Origin: Amaurobius ferox | Taxonomy: Eukaryota; Arthropoda; Arachnida; Araneae; Amaurobiidae | Reading direction: 5' to 3' | DNA: 64,000 bases | Assembly (NCBI GenBank): GCA_951213105.1 | Contig: OX578146.1 | Span: 115,160,387 to 115,224,386, forward strand | In this document: in pieces, positions 46,651-58,912 of the stretch | Numbering within the stretch: position 1 is the first letter of the stretch | How the letters are laid out: every line of letters starts with the position of its first letter | Notes under the pieces: model-generated | What the model was told of the DNA's origin: nothing | The model's database searches: none | The model's input: only the letters and a program-made list of their open reading frames with translations | Translations under genes and position numbers: made by a program

Positions 46651-47417
46651 TCTGATGTGGGGCAACACATGACTTTTCTTATATAATGTAATGAATTTAC
46701 TACTTTTACACTAAAAAAAATAGGTTTTTCTTACAGTAGATACTAATATTCTTTCCAAGATATTGAATTTTCGACAATTAGTCGTCATTTTCATTGATTT
46801 AGCGTCATTTTTATCCATTTGGCGAGATTTTCGTTAATTTGGCAACATTTCAAAAGTCGCCAAGTTGGCGACATTCCGCCAAATTCGTCGCCAAAATCTC
46901 GCCAAGCGTTATGGACGAAGAAATAAGTTATTCTTACAGAAGATAAATGACTATTGGCGTTTAAATACAAAAGTATTACTTAAAGTATCTTTTTTCATGA
47001 ATGGAACGGGCTAGATCCACGAGAATGATGTCACTCAATTTATCGTATGGTATTACATATGAAAAGTGAACATGTTCCTCAATAGGAAATATTTTTTTCT
47101 TATTTTATATGACTTTTTGATAATTGTTTTGAAAAATGTACAATATCTCGGGAACGGTTCATGTTAGCGTTCTAAAATTTATGCCCATCGTTTTCTAATG
47201 AAAAATTACATAAGAAATGTCTATTTGCATAACTTTATAAGCGGTTTTGATTTTTTGACGATTTTTTCAAAATTTCATTCGAAAATTTAGGGGGTTCTGA
47301 ACATTCGATTGCGTATAGATACAATAGGCTTCCAGTGTTTACGGACTGCGATTTTTGTACCAAATTTTGTTCGAATCGGACCATTTGTTCGCCAGTTATC
47401 GTCTCCACAGTCTCACT

Positions 47418-47471
<54 letters not shown>

Positions 47472-47597
47472 TCACTTCAAAAATGTTTAATTCGTGATCA
47501 GGGATGCTTGAAACGTGCTCTGCCGTCGAAAACTCGAATTCGAATTTTCGCCCCGTCACAATACTTTCCTTATACATTATGTATATAAGGAAAGTAA
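46651..47597 (+). repeat. R2 dispersed repeat, copy e (full length)
   Basis: TCTGATGTGGGGCAACACAT at the left, TTGGCGA/TCGCCAA cluster (46800-46910), AATATCTCGGGAACGG, a long (CA)n tract (47419-47466) and the terminal palindrome CTTATACATTATGTATATAAGGAAAGTA, given here in two parts: CTTATACATTATG and TATATAAGGAAAGTA. Confidence 0.87.
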
Positions 47598-48990
47598 AAA
47601 TCAAAACAACTTTGCTTAATTATCGACCGTTTCCTCTCTAACTGAAACTTGGTTTGGGTCTCTTACGATTCATCTCAGCCATCAGGCCAACGAAAAAAAC
47701 TAATATTTTGAAAATCCGAATTAGGAGTAACGATACAAAAGGATTTTCAAAACACTTTCACTATTTGCCTCTCAAAATTGTGTGCCATTCCATTTCTATG
47801 CTTAAATTTGAAATGGGTTTTGATATTCAAAACTTTTATTTAGTGTATAGGTGTCACATATAGTGACCACTAGCCATTGTCAAAGTGCAAAATGGTAGTG
47901 AAAGAGCTAGTAATATAAACGAATATTTGCAATGAAATGTTCGGAAGACCCCCCATATTTTCAAATAAAATTTTGAAAAATCAGAACCTGTAATACTGTT
48001 AAGCAAATAATCCTTTCTTATGTAATTTTTCATTTGAAAAAGATTAACACAAACTTTAGAACGATGTATGAACCATTATCGCGAGATATCGCACCTTTTC
48101 TAATAAATTTGGAAAAGAAAATCACATAAAATTTAAATAAAGTAGTAACTATGTTCACTTTTCATATATTACTAAAATATGTTAATTTTGCATATATTGT
48201 TAACGTTTTATGCGGAAAAACATAATGCAAGAAAAATTCTAATTTACCTAGTATATAAAAATTAAATAAACAAGTATGAAAATAAATATTACCTCTCATA
48301 AAGTATTTTTTTATTTGTTAAAAGCTTTATTTATGATTCATATGGAAACAATTCAAACACATAGAAAATGATAAAACACCTATAATTAAATACCTAGTGA
48401 TTCTCTGAATTAAATTTCCTATTAATTTTTAAAATCCCTCTTCACAATTCTCAGACGATAAACACCATATTAGAGAAAACGGAATGCTTCCGACAGAGAT
48501 CAAAACAAATTCTTTCGTGAAGAGAACAGAAGAATAATCTTCACTCATAAAAAAAATCAGGCAGTGTAGACACGTCTACCTGGGCCAATAACAGCGTTTT
48601 CACACAAGTGCACAAACTAATAGGTACAGTGGGGAGGAATTAAATAATATGACTTGAAGTATGACGAGGGACGGAGAAAAGTCATTACACTAAGAGTATT
48701 GGAAATAGCACGATAAAAGTAATGGGCCATATGGCATAAAAATGTTGATATGACCAAAAAGACAAGTCTTAAAATACATAGTGATGACAGGCCCCCAATG
48801 ATAACCATGACCGCTGTGATCCGACCAAAAAATCGTACTAGAACGACATGCAATGCAGGTAGTCCCTAATTTCCCATAAGGAATTCGAATTTAATAAAAA
48901 TAAATTGTTTTATATAATTACGTCGTCAACACTCCCAACTCTAAATTAACTTGAGAATGATTATAAATTCTAAAAGTATGAAAATGAATG
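47598..48990 (+). repeat. P repeat, copy 2, second part
   Basis: Matches 3077-3776 and 4674-5250 and runs across the R2 insertion site of copy 1 uninterrupted (AGAAAATGATAAAACACC at about 48363-48380). The possible coding block YDLKYDEGRRKVITLRVLE is at about 48646-48710. Confidence 0.7.
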
Positions 48991-49332
48991 CAATAGTGAA
49001 ATTAGTAATTGAAAATGTTAGTGAATGTGCGTTGAAATAAATAATTATGTGAGAAAATCAGAGGTATCGTTAATAAGTAGTTTATTTAGTGTTTATCTTT
49101 TAGGAATTTGGTTTATTTACAGGTTATCGCCGGACAGCACAACAGGTGGATTATACAGGGTGTCCCAAAAACATTGACCTCGGCTTTTATTCCTTAAATA
49201 TTGATCTTAGACATATGCAATGAATTACAAAGTTGCGTAATAAAAGATATATAATTTTATGAAATCGATAAACATTTTCAATAGAATTAAATTTTAAGAA
49301 ATACAAAATTTAAATTTTTACACGATCCCCGT

Positions 49333-49396
49333 TGAAGACTCAGATCACACGACCAACCCTAGGGTTAATGGTAGCAAGATGTGTGGCCGGGAAATG
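49333..49396. mobile_element. 64-bp mini-insertion, second copy
   Basis: Same sequence as 17422-17479 with several substitutions (TGAAGACTCAGATCACACG ... GATGTGTGGCCGG) plus GAAATG. It is flanked by the 12-bp direct repeat CACGATCCCCGT (49321-49332 and 49397-49408). The other inverted repeat of the host element (about 51150) and 58240-58250 lack it. Confidence 0.75.
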
Positions 49397-49697
49397 CACG
49401 ATCCCCGTATAAAAGCATTTCCAACGAGTAAAATGTGCCCATACACTTATAAGGTAATGCACAAAATTTCAGCATTTTATCATAAAAAGTCTGGAGATAT
49501 GAAAAGACAAAAATGCTGACTTAAACTACTTTTCGATGCATCGACACGGGTTCTCAGAGGAGAAAATCATATCAGCAGATCGCGTTTCAGGAATCATACA
49601 CAATTACGAAAGAAAAAAATGATTGCATAAATAAATAATAATTTTTATTGGTACAAAATTATCTACACTGTGTAGAAATAATAACTTTACACAAAGA

Positions 49698-50654
49698 TTA
49701 CAAAGCTTGTTCAAAATGTCTTTCATGCATGCCAATACAGAGCTGCATTCGCGTGATAACACTTCTGTGCACACCATCAAGTTCTTGTTCGGTGATGTCA
49801 CGATAATCATCTTGAATGATTTGTTGCAACTCTGCTTTATTTAAGGGAGGTGACAGATAAACAGTTGTGCGTAAACGACCCCACAAATGAAAATCCATAA
49901 TCGTTAAATCAGGCGATCTAGGGGGAAATTCTACTGCCCCATGCAAGCATATCCACTTGAAACTCGTTGTTTAACCAGTGTTTCACAACTGTAGTATGGT
50001 GAGCTGGAGATCTGTCCTGTTGAAACAATACATGCGGAAGTTCTGTTAGGGGCAGTTCATCCATAAAATCTGGAATAACCGCATTCAAATTCTCATTAAC
50101 ATATCTGTCACTAGTCAACGTACCATCATACAGTATGGATCCAAGAAAATAATTTCTGAAAATACTACACCATACATTCACAGAAAATTTCTTCTGATGA
50201 TAAATATCACGTACCACAAATGGATTTGTGTCAGAACAGAAGTGCTCGTTTTGAGGATTTATGCATACATCTTGTTTAAAGCAGCATTCGTCAGTCCAAA
50301 TTACGTTTTTCAGGAAAAAGGATTTGCATCCTCTTGACTTAGAGCCCAATTACTAAAATCTAGACGATGTTGATAATCTGTTGACTCCTGTCCTTGCACA
50401 CCATGAATGTTAAACAGATGCCATTTATTCAGTCTCAGTATTCTCCAAGCTTTTGTACGTGGTACGTTCATTTCTGAAGCAACGGTACGAACACTACTAT
50501 GTGGATGACTGTAAAAGTATGCCAAAATATCAATTTCTACATCAGTTGAGTCAAGTCTGGGCCTACCTAGTCCACCTGTACGATATGCGCGTCCATCTAC
50601 CAGAAGGATGTTGAGAATTGGGAAAAGTACTTTGATATTCCCGTGCAGTTTCAT
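49698..50654 (-). pseudogene. mariner-like transposase, two frameshifts
   Basis: Three overlapping frames form one gene. 50654-50310 holds the N-terminal helix-turn-helix part (TGGLGRPRLDSTD, SVRTVASEMNVPRTKAWRIL). 50349-49918 holds the catalytic domain with the first Asp in VIWTDECCF and the second in VLFQQDRSPAHH. 49946-49698 holds FPPRSPDLTIMDFHLWG with a third acidic residue that is Asp, about 39 residues after the second, so it is a DDD-type mariner rather than a DDE Tc1 enzyme. Frameshifts lie near 50330 and 49945. The start of the protein is not clear upstream of 50654. Inactive. Confidence 0.88.
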
Positions 50655-51334
50655 TCATATTGCAGAAATTTGAAAAACTTAAGGGTCGCTCAGACTGCCG
50701 GACTGCGAGAGCTACGCTTGCGCAAGCGAGGCGATTGATCAATGGCAGAGCAAAAACAACTTTCTCATCCGATTATGCTTCTGCTGCGATTGTGTGACGT
50801 ACCGATCTGAGGCAGTTATTTGCATATGCATATATTTCTGAGCTGTTTTAATGTTCATTTTGATTGCGCATTTCCAAGTTTTATTCCGTAATCTTGTAAA
50901 ATTTTAAGGTATTTTTCCGGAAGCATATATTTGAAAAATTGTAAATAAATCTAAGAGGCAAATATTATTTACCTATGATACATTTCTGTGTTGTGTTATT
51001 TGCACTCTTGCTGTAAGCATTTACATTTTAATTTGTGATTAATCCCTCACCAAATTTGTTTAAACATATCTCTGAGAATTTTTATGATAAAATGCTCAAA
51101 TTTTGTACATCACCTTATTAGTGTATGGGGAATATTTTACTTATTGGAAACGTTTTTGTACGGGGACGTATAAAAATTTAAATTCTGTAATTCTTCAAAT
51201 TTAATCACCTGAAAATTTTTATCGATTTCATAAAATCCTGTATCCTTTTTTACGAAACTTTGCAATCTATTATATATGTCTGAGATCAATATTTAAGAAA
51301 AAAGCCGAGGTCAATGTTTTTGGAACACCCTATA

Positions 51335-52790
51335 TATTGGGCCAGAACTTTGTACTCACTATTAAGATCTCGAGCCCGAATAAACATTATTATTAATTAC
51401 TACTTAAATATTATTGCCACCAAATTCAATGCCACTTGCTTCACCCTATTACAAATTTTCACCACAATAATTCAAATAAAAGTTACTTGGTCATAAATTA
51501 TTGGGGAAGACAAAGTCAGATTTTGATACAATTTTATAATCTGTCACTTGGCAATACGAAGTTATAGAAAAAAACATCATCGTATTGAGACGCACATATT
51601 CGTTTTGAATTAGTTTGGATTGCTTTCCAATATTGAAAAATAATTCAAACGGTCATTTAATCTCCGACCTAAACCTCACACTGTATTTTTCATTTTTCAT
51701 ATGAATGTTATTTATATTATGATTCCTGACTTTGTTTAAAGTTTTATATTGGTCTTGGTGATGTTACTTCAGTTATATATTTATATTTTTTTTATTTTAA
51801 TATATACAATTTGTTTCAAAAGCAAACAAACTTTGCACCTCGAAGAAAACGTCCTATAGGTATTAAACTCTGCACCCGCAATGAGTGTGTTAAAAATAAA
51901 GAAGCCATTACATTTCCATAGCAAAAGAACCTTTTATACACAGTTGCAATGCTGCAGTTCCATGTTAATACAGGTATAGATTATCCCCTGGTAGATACGT
52001 ATTACTTGATGTAGTAAAATTAGCCTGTTGTCTTGTGAGGGATTCTGCCATATGTTCTGTAATTGCTTGAGCTAGTTCGTTCACATTGGATAATATATGA
52101 AATTACCTTTTTGAAAATATGAGATATACTCAGTCGAAGAAAGATTTTTGGACTTAACTGGACAGGGGAGGTTATTGTCAGACAAGAAGGCATTATTGAA
52201 AGAGTCTCATCGTGTTACATCTGGCATTACCATGCCGGTAAAATGCATATGATGCTGGTGAAAGCATAAGTATTAATATTGGTTACTTGTACTAGGAGCT
52301 ACAGTTTAAAAATGAAATCCGGTCACTATTAGCAAGTTTACGAGCACAAGACTTTCTTCTTGTACCAGGAATTAAACCCGACTCTTGTGTATCTAAAGCC
52401 CAGACTGTGAACCTCTCGTGAGCAGATAGTTCTTGCTGACCGTAGAAAATTCCCGCAGGATGGAATGTATATTATTGCGATTGTGGGCAATTCTTGTGAT
52501 TAATATTGCATATTGTTCTATACTATGAACCACTCTTAGTCCATACTTGTTAATGTAGGGTGAAGACAGATTCTTGGATTTTGTGGAGATCTGGTTACTC
52601 TCGGTTAAATCCAGTCAAAATACGATAATTACGGTTACAGAAATTGTAGTTGAAACCCCGTAGCGTTAGCGTACGTTATTCGTTTATTGCTGATTTTATC
52701 AAAATTATTATAACAATCTTGTGTACAATTTCAAAAAAAATATATCACAGAGAAAATTAACACTAGTGAAATATCCTGCCTGCCACATTG
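51335..52790. other. AT-rich DNA, nothing recognised
   Basis: No domain-bearing frame. It precedes the truncated Naiad fragment. Confidence 0.5.
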
Positions 52791-52803
52791 TGTTTGTTCT
52801 CCT

Positions 52804-53427
52804 TTGTATCAACAGGAATTCTTCAAATCGATTTCTCTTCATGTGTTATGCAAAATCTCAAATATTTTTAAACAACAGGTTGGTATCCCACAAGGGGTGT
52901 GTGCCTCATCATTGTTAGCTAATCTGTATTTATTCTTCTATGAAAAAAACATTAATCCAAGCTTGCATAATATGCACATGTTTAGATATTTAGATGACAT
53001 TTTATGTGTATCCCCAAATAATAATATCCCTATAGTATTAAACTTTTATCCAAAAAATGTACAATTAAATGCAAGTAATAATGACACAAATGTTGCAAAC
53101 TTTTTAGATTTAAATTTAAATTTACAAAATTGTAATATGGTTATAAACTTGTATGATAAAAGACAGGATTTTAAATTTAATACATTAAAAATTCAACATT
53201 TTGACTCTTGTCTGCATATATCTGTATTTAGAAATATTATAATAAACCAGGCTCTTAGAATCAATAATATTTGTGATGAATATTATAAATTAGCGCACTT
53301 TATGGAATTATTGAGTACAGCGACTAATAATGCATATCCCCCCAATTTTGTTATTAAAATTATCAACTCAGTGTATCAAATTTCACTCGATAACATCCTA
53401 GAAAACATTCCCAATTATAGTGACTAA
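52804..53427 (+). pseudogene. Naiad-type PLE reverse transcriptase fragment, second family
   Basis: 207-residue open frame covering the C-terminal half of a PLE reverse transcriptase. It has motif B (GIPQGVCASSLLANLYLFF), motif C with catalytic FRYLDDIL, then FYPKNVQLNAS, NFLDLNLNLQ, INLYDKRQDFKF and FRNIIINQALR. These align in order with the complete Naiad ORF 0.5 kb downstream (GIPMGGGCSSLLADLYL, FRYVDDVL, LFDKRNNFNIK), but the sequence is strongly diverged, so it is another family. The fingers, motif A and nuclease are missing. It ends with TGA 10 bp before a (TA)n tract. A 5'-truncated copy sitting in the same microsatellite. Confidence 0.85.
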
Positions 53428-53438
53428 CATACAGGAGG

Positions 53439-53440
<2 letters not shown>

Positions 53441-53476
<36 letters not shown>
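53441..53476. repeat. (TA)n tract at the Naiad left border
   Basis: About 18 TA units between the Naiad RT fragment and the inverted terminal repeat of the complete element. Confidence 0.95.
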
Positions 53477-53478
<2 letters not shown>

Positions 53479-53523
53479 ATTCAAATAAAAGAGGGAAACG
53501 GCCAATTGCATAGCATAAATGGC

Positions 53524-53589
53524 AGAGGTGGATTGCGACACCTCTTTCCCGGTTAGAAGCGTGCTTTTAAGCCCGGGCAACACTCCCGG
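53524..53589 (-). other. conserved Naiad-end hairpin motif (upstream inverted copy)
   Basis: Minus-strand CCGGGAGTG, CCCGGGC, AACCGGG, then stem AGAGGTG, loop TCGCAATC, stem CACCTCT (53524-53545 on the plus strand). Confidence 0.8.
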
Positions 53590-53906
53590 AACCAATGCCA
53601 TGCAGTGGCCTATCTTCCGGATATGTGTGAAGTCAAAGACACAGAAAAAAAAAAACTCACTTCACTGCTTTCATTTTTACTTTGATGATGATACTCAGCG
53701 TAGATCTCTACGTATTATTATGGACATATGAATTACCTCTACTCCTCAACAAGAGTTATAAACTGTTGAAATGAAATATGAAATGAATACAACTATATAT
53801 TTTAGCGACTGGCAAAAATACAGTCATACTGTATTTGCCCGGTGATGCAACAATTACAGGGTAGTTGTATAATCGATAACCATTTACCCTTGTATCTTCC
53901 TTTGAC

Positions 53907-56579
53907 ATGTCCAATTTAAAGAAGTATTTCTCGCCTATACAACATGATGCTGCCAACCTTGTCGCAAATATAAAAAATGTCTGTAATGTTTCTCGATGTT
54001 CTACTGACTCGATCCATAAACATACTGGATCTCCGTTTTTTAATTGTACATATAGTCATTATTTTAATAATATACGTGCCTTCAAGTTCCAAAGATGTAA
54101 ATCCCATCGATGTAAACTCTGCCCAGTGGCAGACCCTCTTCAAATATCTACTACCAACCCCAGTTATGGAATATTTTGCAAGACTTTTAATGTCATCTAT
54201 TGTATTACATGCCTAACATGCCAAGTTAAATATATCGGCCAAACCAAAAATCGCCTGCACTTACGCATTAACTTACATCGCAGTCAAGTTGGTAGATCAC
54301 TTAAAACGGATGCACATATAACTAATTTGGAACTTCGTCATTTTGGATACCATGATTTCTCAAAAATAACTGTTACTATCATCGATGTTGTACCCAAACT
54401 GCAAGAGAGATTGTGGTGGGAAAATACCCATATCCATCAATATGGAACAGCTTACCCTTATGGACTAAATACAATCATATTTCGTGATAATTATAATTTC
54501 GAATCTTGCAATAATGAAAAACGAATGCCGGTATTGCAAGATATCCCTTGTTTTTTAAAAAAACGATGGCAAAGAGGAGGCAATAAGAAATATATGAGTT
54601 ATAATGCAACTCTCGAAAGGATCGAACAGTTCATAAATAAAGTGAGAACACAAATAGTAATTAAACCTGGATGGATTAAAAATCTAATATTCGGTATCAA
54701 AAAACGTTATGTTAAACGCATCTGGTATTATTTACAAGAGTATCAATTCGAAAAGAAATCAATGAAAAATAAAGAAATTGCATGTACGAATTTTGCAATA
54801 ATGTTGGATTCACTGAAACTAAAGGCCAGTTTGTTGAAAGTGGAATTAAATTCACCTACCAAGGAGAAAATTACATCAGAACTATTTATAACTACCTTTA
54901 AAAACAAAAATTTTGACGAGTTGCCAATCAAATCCTATATCAAGGACTTAGCACATCTCATGCCAATACCTAATATGGATGTTAAATTGATTTATAAATT
55001 TGTACAAACCAATGGAAGAAAAATCTTTAATTATAACCGTATAAGTAAAAACATCAATGAATTCAAAAGTAATGTATGTGAGTGCCAAAATAGCCCATTT
55101 CTCAATTCTCATCATGGACATATTATCACAGGAGACCTCAATATTGTAGATAATCCACAATTGAAGTACATGCTTCAACTTGGTACTAAATTCAGAATAC
55201 AGGAATATAAAAATATTGAAAACGACTTTGAACAAGATCTGAAGAAGTTTACATACAAACTAGCCGTCAAATACAGTCTGCCTATACAAGCATTTACGGA
55301 ATGGAAATATCACCTGACCAAAAAGTTCAATCTGCACTATAAACAATTACGTAAAAAAACATATTATCCATCTATAAAAACTGCAGTTAAAAAGTGTGAA
55401 GATAAATATGCTATAACATACACGGATAAAGTCGTCTCTAATTACTCATTTACCTGCCGTAAATATTACGTCGATACTTTAAGTAACAGTTATCAAGACA
55501 CCCAAATGTATACCCAGTTACATCAAACAGGAAAAAGTTTAGAAAATAAAATAAAAGCTTTGTATAAACGAATTGATATTGATCTAAAAACAGTTAATTT
55601 TCCTTATCTTGTACTTATACCGAAGCTTCACAAAAATCCTGTCAAGTTCCGTCCTGTTACAGTGGGATGTGGATCCTACTTAACAATAGCCAATGCAAAA
55701 CTTTTAACACTTCTCAAAAGTGTAATGACACAACTCAAAAAACATGGCACAGTAATGATAAATAATAGTTACGATGTAATCAACAGACTACAATTTTATA
55801 ATAAGGACTTACGTTTTAAAAGTTTTGATTTCCGGGATTTATTCAACAATATAAATCTAGGAAATTTATATGAGATATTGAAGGAGATATATGCAATATA
55901 TGACTTAAAGGAGGTCATTACTATCGGAAAATATCAAGACTTGTTACGCATCGTGCTGTTTGAGAATATTTTATTTGATGGAACAAACTATTTTCAACAA
56001 ATAAAAGGTATCCCCATGGGAGGGGGCTGTTCCTCCCTGCTTGCCGACCTTTATTTGAATAAATTTGAAGAGGGCACTCACATCTTACATGAATTACCAT
56101 ACTTTCGTTACGTTGACGATGTCCTTTTTGGACAATATACGAATATGCCACCGTTTGATTTTAGTTTTTATCCTAAAGAACTGGAATTGATTGAAAATAA
56201 AGGAACGGAAGAAAACAGTGTTGATTTTTTAGATATCACACTAAAGCAAGATAGTAAATATGGCACATATACTGTTTTATTTGACAAAAGAAACAACTTC
56301 AATATTAAAATTAACCACATTATTGACTGGAAATCCAACTTAACTAAAAACATATTTAAATATGTTGTCATCAATCACCTCAAGAGAAATCAACGTATTA
56401 ATACTTTCAAGACTGATTGTATCATACATAACAGAAATATCATGCAAGAAGCAATAAAAAGAAATTATCCCGAAAACTTCTTGAAATACTATTATAATTC
56501 AATTTTCAATACAGAAAGAGAAAAAAATGCATACTTTAGAGATATAGCGGATGTTTGCAGTAACACTTTAAGTTCTTAG
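53907..56579 (+). CDS. Naiad PLE polyprotein: N-terminal GIY-YIG endonuclease, CxC linker, C-terminal reverse transcriptase
   Basis: 890 residues, uninterrupted. It would cut target DNA and copy its own RNA by target-primed reverse transcription. The nuclease is at about residues 85-190: a Cys-rich part (Cys64, Cys69, Cys72), then NVIYCITCLTC with Cys102-x2-Cys105 just before KYIGQTKNRLHLR (Tyr109-Ile-Gly, conserved Arg and His124), and a Glu-rich ERLWWENTH segment likely holding the catalytic Glu. A basic linker follows, with the CxC signature VCECQN near residue 391. The RT comes last: PKLHKNPVKFRPV (about 572), motif A FDFRDLFNN (about 640), motif B GIPMGGGCSS (about 701), motif C FRYVDDVL (about 733), ending near 885. 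The nuclease-first order separates Naiads from canonical PLEs. No in-frame TGA, unlike the selenoprotein Naiads. The ATG follows an in-frame stop. Confidence 0.94.
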   Translation: MSNLKKYFSPIQHDAANLVANIKNVCNVSRCSTDSIHKHTGSPFFNCTYSHYFNNIRAFKFQRCKSHRCKLCPVADPLQISTTNPSYGIFCKTFNVIYCITCLTCQVKYIGQTKNRLHLRINLHRSQVGRSLKTDAHITNLELRHFGYHDFSKITVTIIDVVPKLQERLWWENTHIHQYGTAYPYGLNTIIFRDNYNFESCNNEKRMPVLQDIPCFLKKRWQRGGNKKYMSYNATLERIEQFINKVRTQIVIKPGWIKNLIFGIKKRYVKRIWYYLQEYQFEKKSMKNKEIACTNFAIMLDSLKLKASLLKVELNSPTKEKITSELFITTFKNKNFDELPIKSYIKDLAHLMPIPNMDVKLIYKFVQTNGRKIFNYNRISKNINEFKSNVCECQNSPFLNSHHGHIITGDLNIVDNPQLKYMLQLGTKFRIQEYKNIENDFEQDLKKFTYKLAVKYSLPIQAFTEWKYHLTKKFNLHYKQLRKKTYYPSIKTAVKKCEDKYAITYTDKVVSNYSFTCRKYYVDTLSNSYQDTQMYTQLHQTGKSLENKIKALYKRIDIDLKTVNFPYLVLIPKLHKNPVKFRPVTVGCGSYLTIANAKLLTLLKSVMTQLKKHGTVMINNSYDVINRLQFYNKDLRFKSFDFRDLFNNINLGNLYEILKEIYAIYDLKEVITIGKYQDLLRIVLFENILFDGTNYFQQIKGIPMGGGCSSLLADLYLNKFEEGTHILHELPYFRYVDDVLFGQYTNMPPFDFSFYPKELELIENKGTEENSVDFLDITLKQDSKYGTYTVLFDKRNNFNIKINHIIDWKSNLTKNIFKYVVINHLKRNQRINTFKTDCIIHNRNIMQEAIKRNYPENFLKYYYNSIFNTEREKNAYFRDIADVCSNTLSS

Positions 56580-56780
56580 TGGGACCATTGCGCATGTATG
56601 GACAGCGCACCCTGGTGCACGTTGATAACAGATTTCTGCTTTAAGCGTCAGCATGCACTTCATACGGATTACATTCCATCCCTTTCTCTTGCAATGGTCG
56701 CTTCTAAAGTCTTGCAATGGTCGCTTCTAGTCTTGAGGTCGTTTCTGGTCTTGTGGTCGCTTCTAGATGGTTTGCTTCGC
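56580..56780 (+). other. Naiad 3' untranslated region with short tandem repeats
   Basis: Between the stop codon and the terminal repeat. Contains TCTTGCAATGGTCGCTTCTA and several shorter GGTCGCTTCTAG/GGTCGTTTCTGG repeats of about 15-20 bp at 56690-56765. Confidence 0.7.
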
Positions 56781-56845
56781 TTTTTTTTTTCTGTGTCTTT
56801 GACTTCACACATATCCGGAAGATAGGCCACTGCATGACATTGGTT

Positions 56846-56911
56846 CCGGGAGTGTTGCCCGGGCTTAAAAGAACGCTTCTAACCGGGAAAGAGGTGTCGC
56901 AATCCACCTCT
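56846..56911 (+). other. conserved Naiad-end hairpin motif (sense copy)
   Basis: CCGGGAGTG, CCCGGGC, AACCGGG, then stem AGAGGTG (56890-56896), loop TCGCAATC (56897-56904), stem CACCTCT (56905-56911). It lies in the 3' terminal repeat about 50 bp from the element end. Confidence 0.8.
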
Positions 56912-57049
56912 GCCATTTATGCTATGCAATTGGTCGTTTCCCTCTTTTATTTGAATCTTATATGATACTTTTTGTGCATGTGCTGCTTTGCGCCAACACT
57001 TGAAGTATAAGAATTTCCGTTGTATAAAAGTTTTCACTTCGTTTTATAT

Positions 57050-57130
57050 GATATATATATATATATGTGTGTGTTTGTATATATATATATATATATATAT
57101 ATATACAAACATATATGTATGTATGTGTAT
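57050..57130. repeat. (TA)n with flanking GTTTGT/ACAAAC
   Basis: TA units interrupted by GTGTGTGTTTG and, after more TA, ACAAAC, forming a large palindrome. Confidence 0.9.
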
Positions 57131-58788
<1,658 letters not shown>

Positions 58789-58912
58789 ATAACCAGTTTT
58801 ATTACTAAGAACAAGCTACTTAGTCTTGTCAGCAGATAAAAGAGATCCTGACCTTGTTATTTTATCTGCTGACAAGACTAAGCAGCTTGTTCTTAGCAAT
58901 AAAACCAATTAT
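58789..58912. repeat. 53-bp inverted repeat at the PLE 5' junction
   Basis: Arms 58789-58841 and 58860-58912 are nearly perfect complements (TAGTCTTGTCAGCAGATAAA and TTTTATCTGCTGACAAGACT) with an 18-bp spacer. The right arm is PLE coding sequence, so the left arm is an inverted duplication made during or after insertion. Confidence 0.93.

Larger units (their letters stand above)
49156..51332 (-). mobile_element. full-length mariner-like element with long inverted repeats
   Basis: 2,177 bp. The left end is CAGGGTGTCCCAAAAACATT just after TA; the right end reversed is TAGGGTGTTCCAAAAACATT, followed by TA, so the TA target duplication is present (49154-49155 and 51333-51334). The inverted repeats extend roughly 270 bp inward (shared TTTTATCATAAAAA, AAAATTT.AGCATTTTATC). 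A broken transposase gene lies on the minus strand. A 64-bp mini-insertion interrupts the left repeat (49333-49396). Confidence 0.92.
53475..56962 (+). mobile_element. complete Naiad-type Penelope-like retroelement
   Basis: A ~3.5-kb retroelement with one intact ORF. Its ends are inverted copies of a ~180-bp segment (53475-53651 and 56781-56962; for example GGCAGAGGTGGATTGCGACA versus its complement at 56892). The left copy abuts (TA)n and the right lies 87 bp from another (TA)n. A downstream terminal repeat plus an inverted upstream copy, and insertion into microsatellites, are described features of Naiad PLEs. Copy divergence is low, so insertion is fairly recent. Confidence 0.92.

Noticed and set aside
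49418..49520. Similarity between 49.4-49.5 kb and 51.1-51.2 kb as a separate dispersed repeat
   Set aside because: It is explained by the long inverted repeats of the mariner-like element itself.
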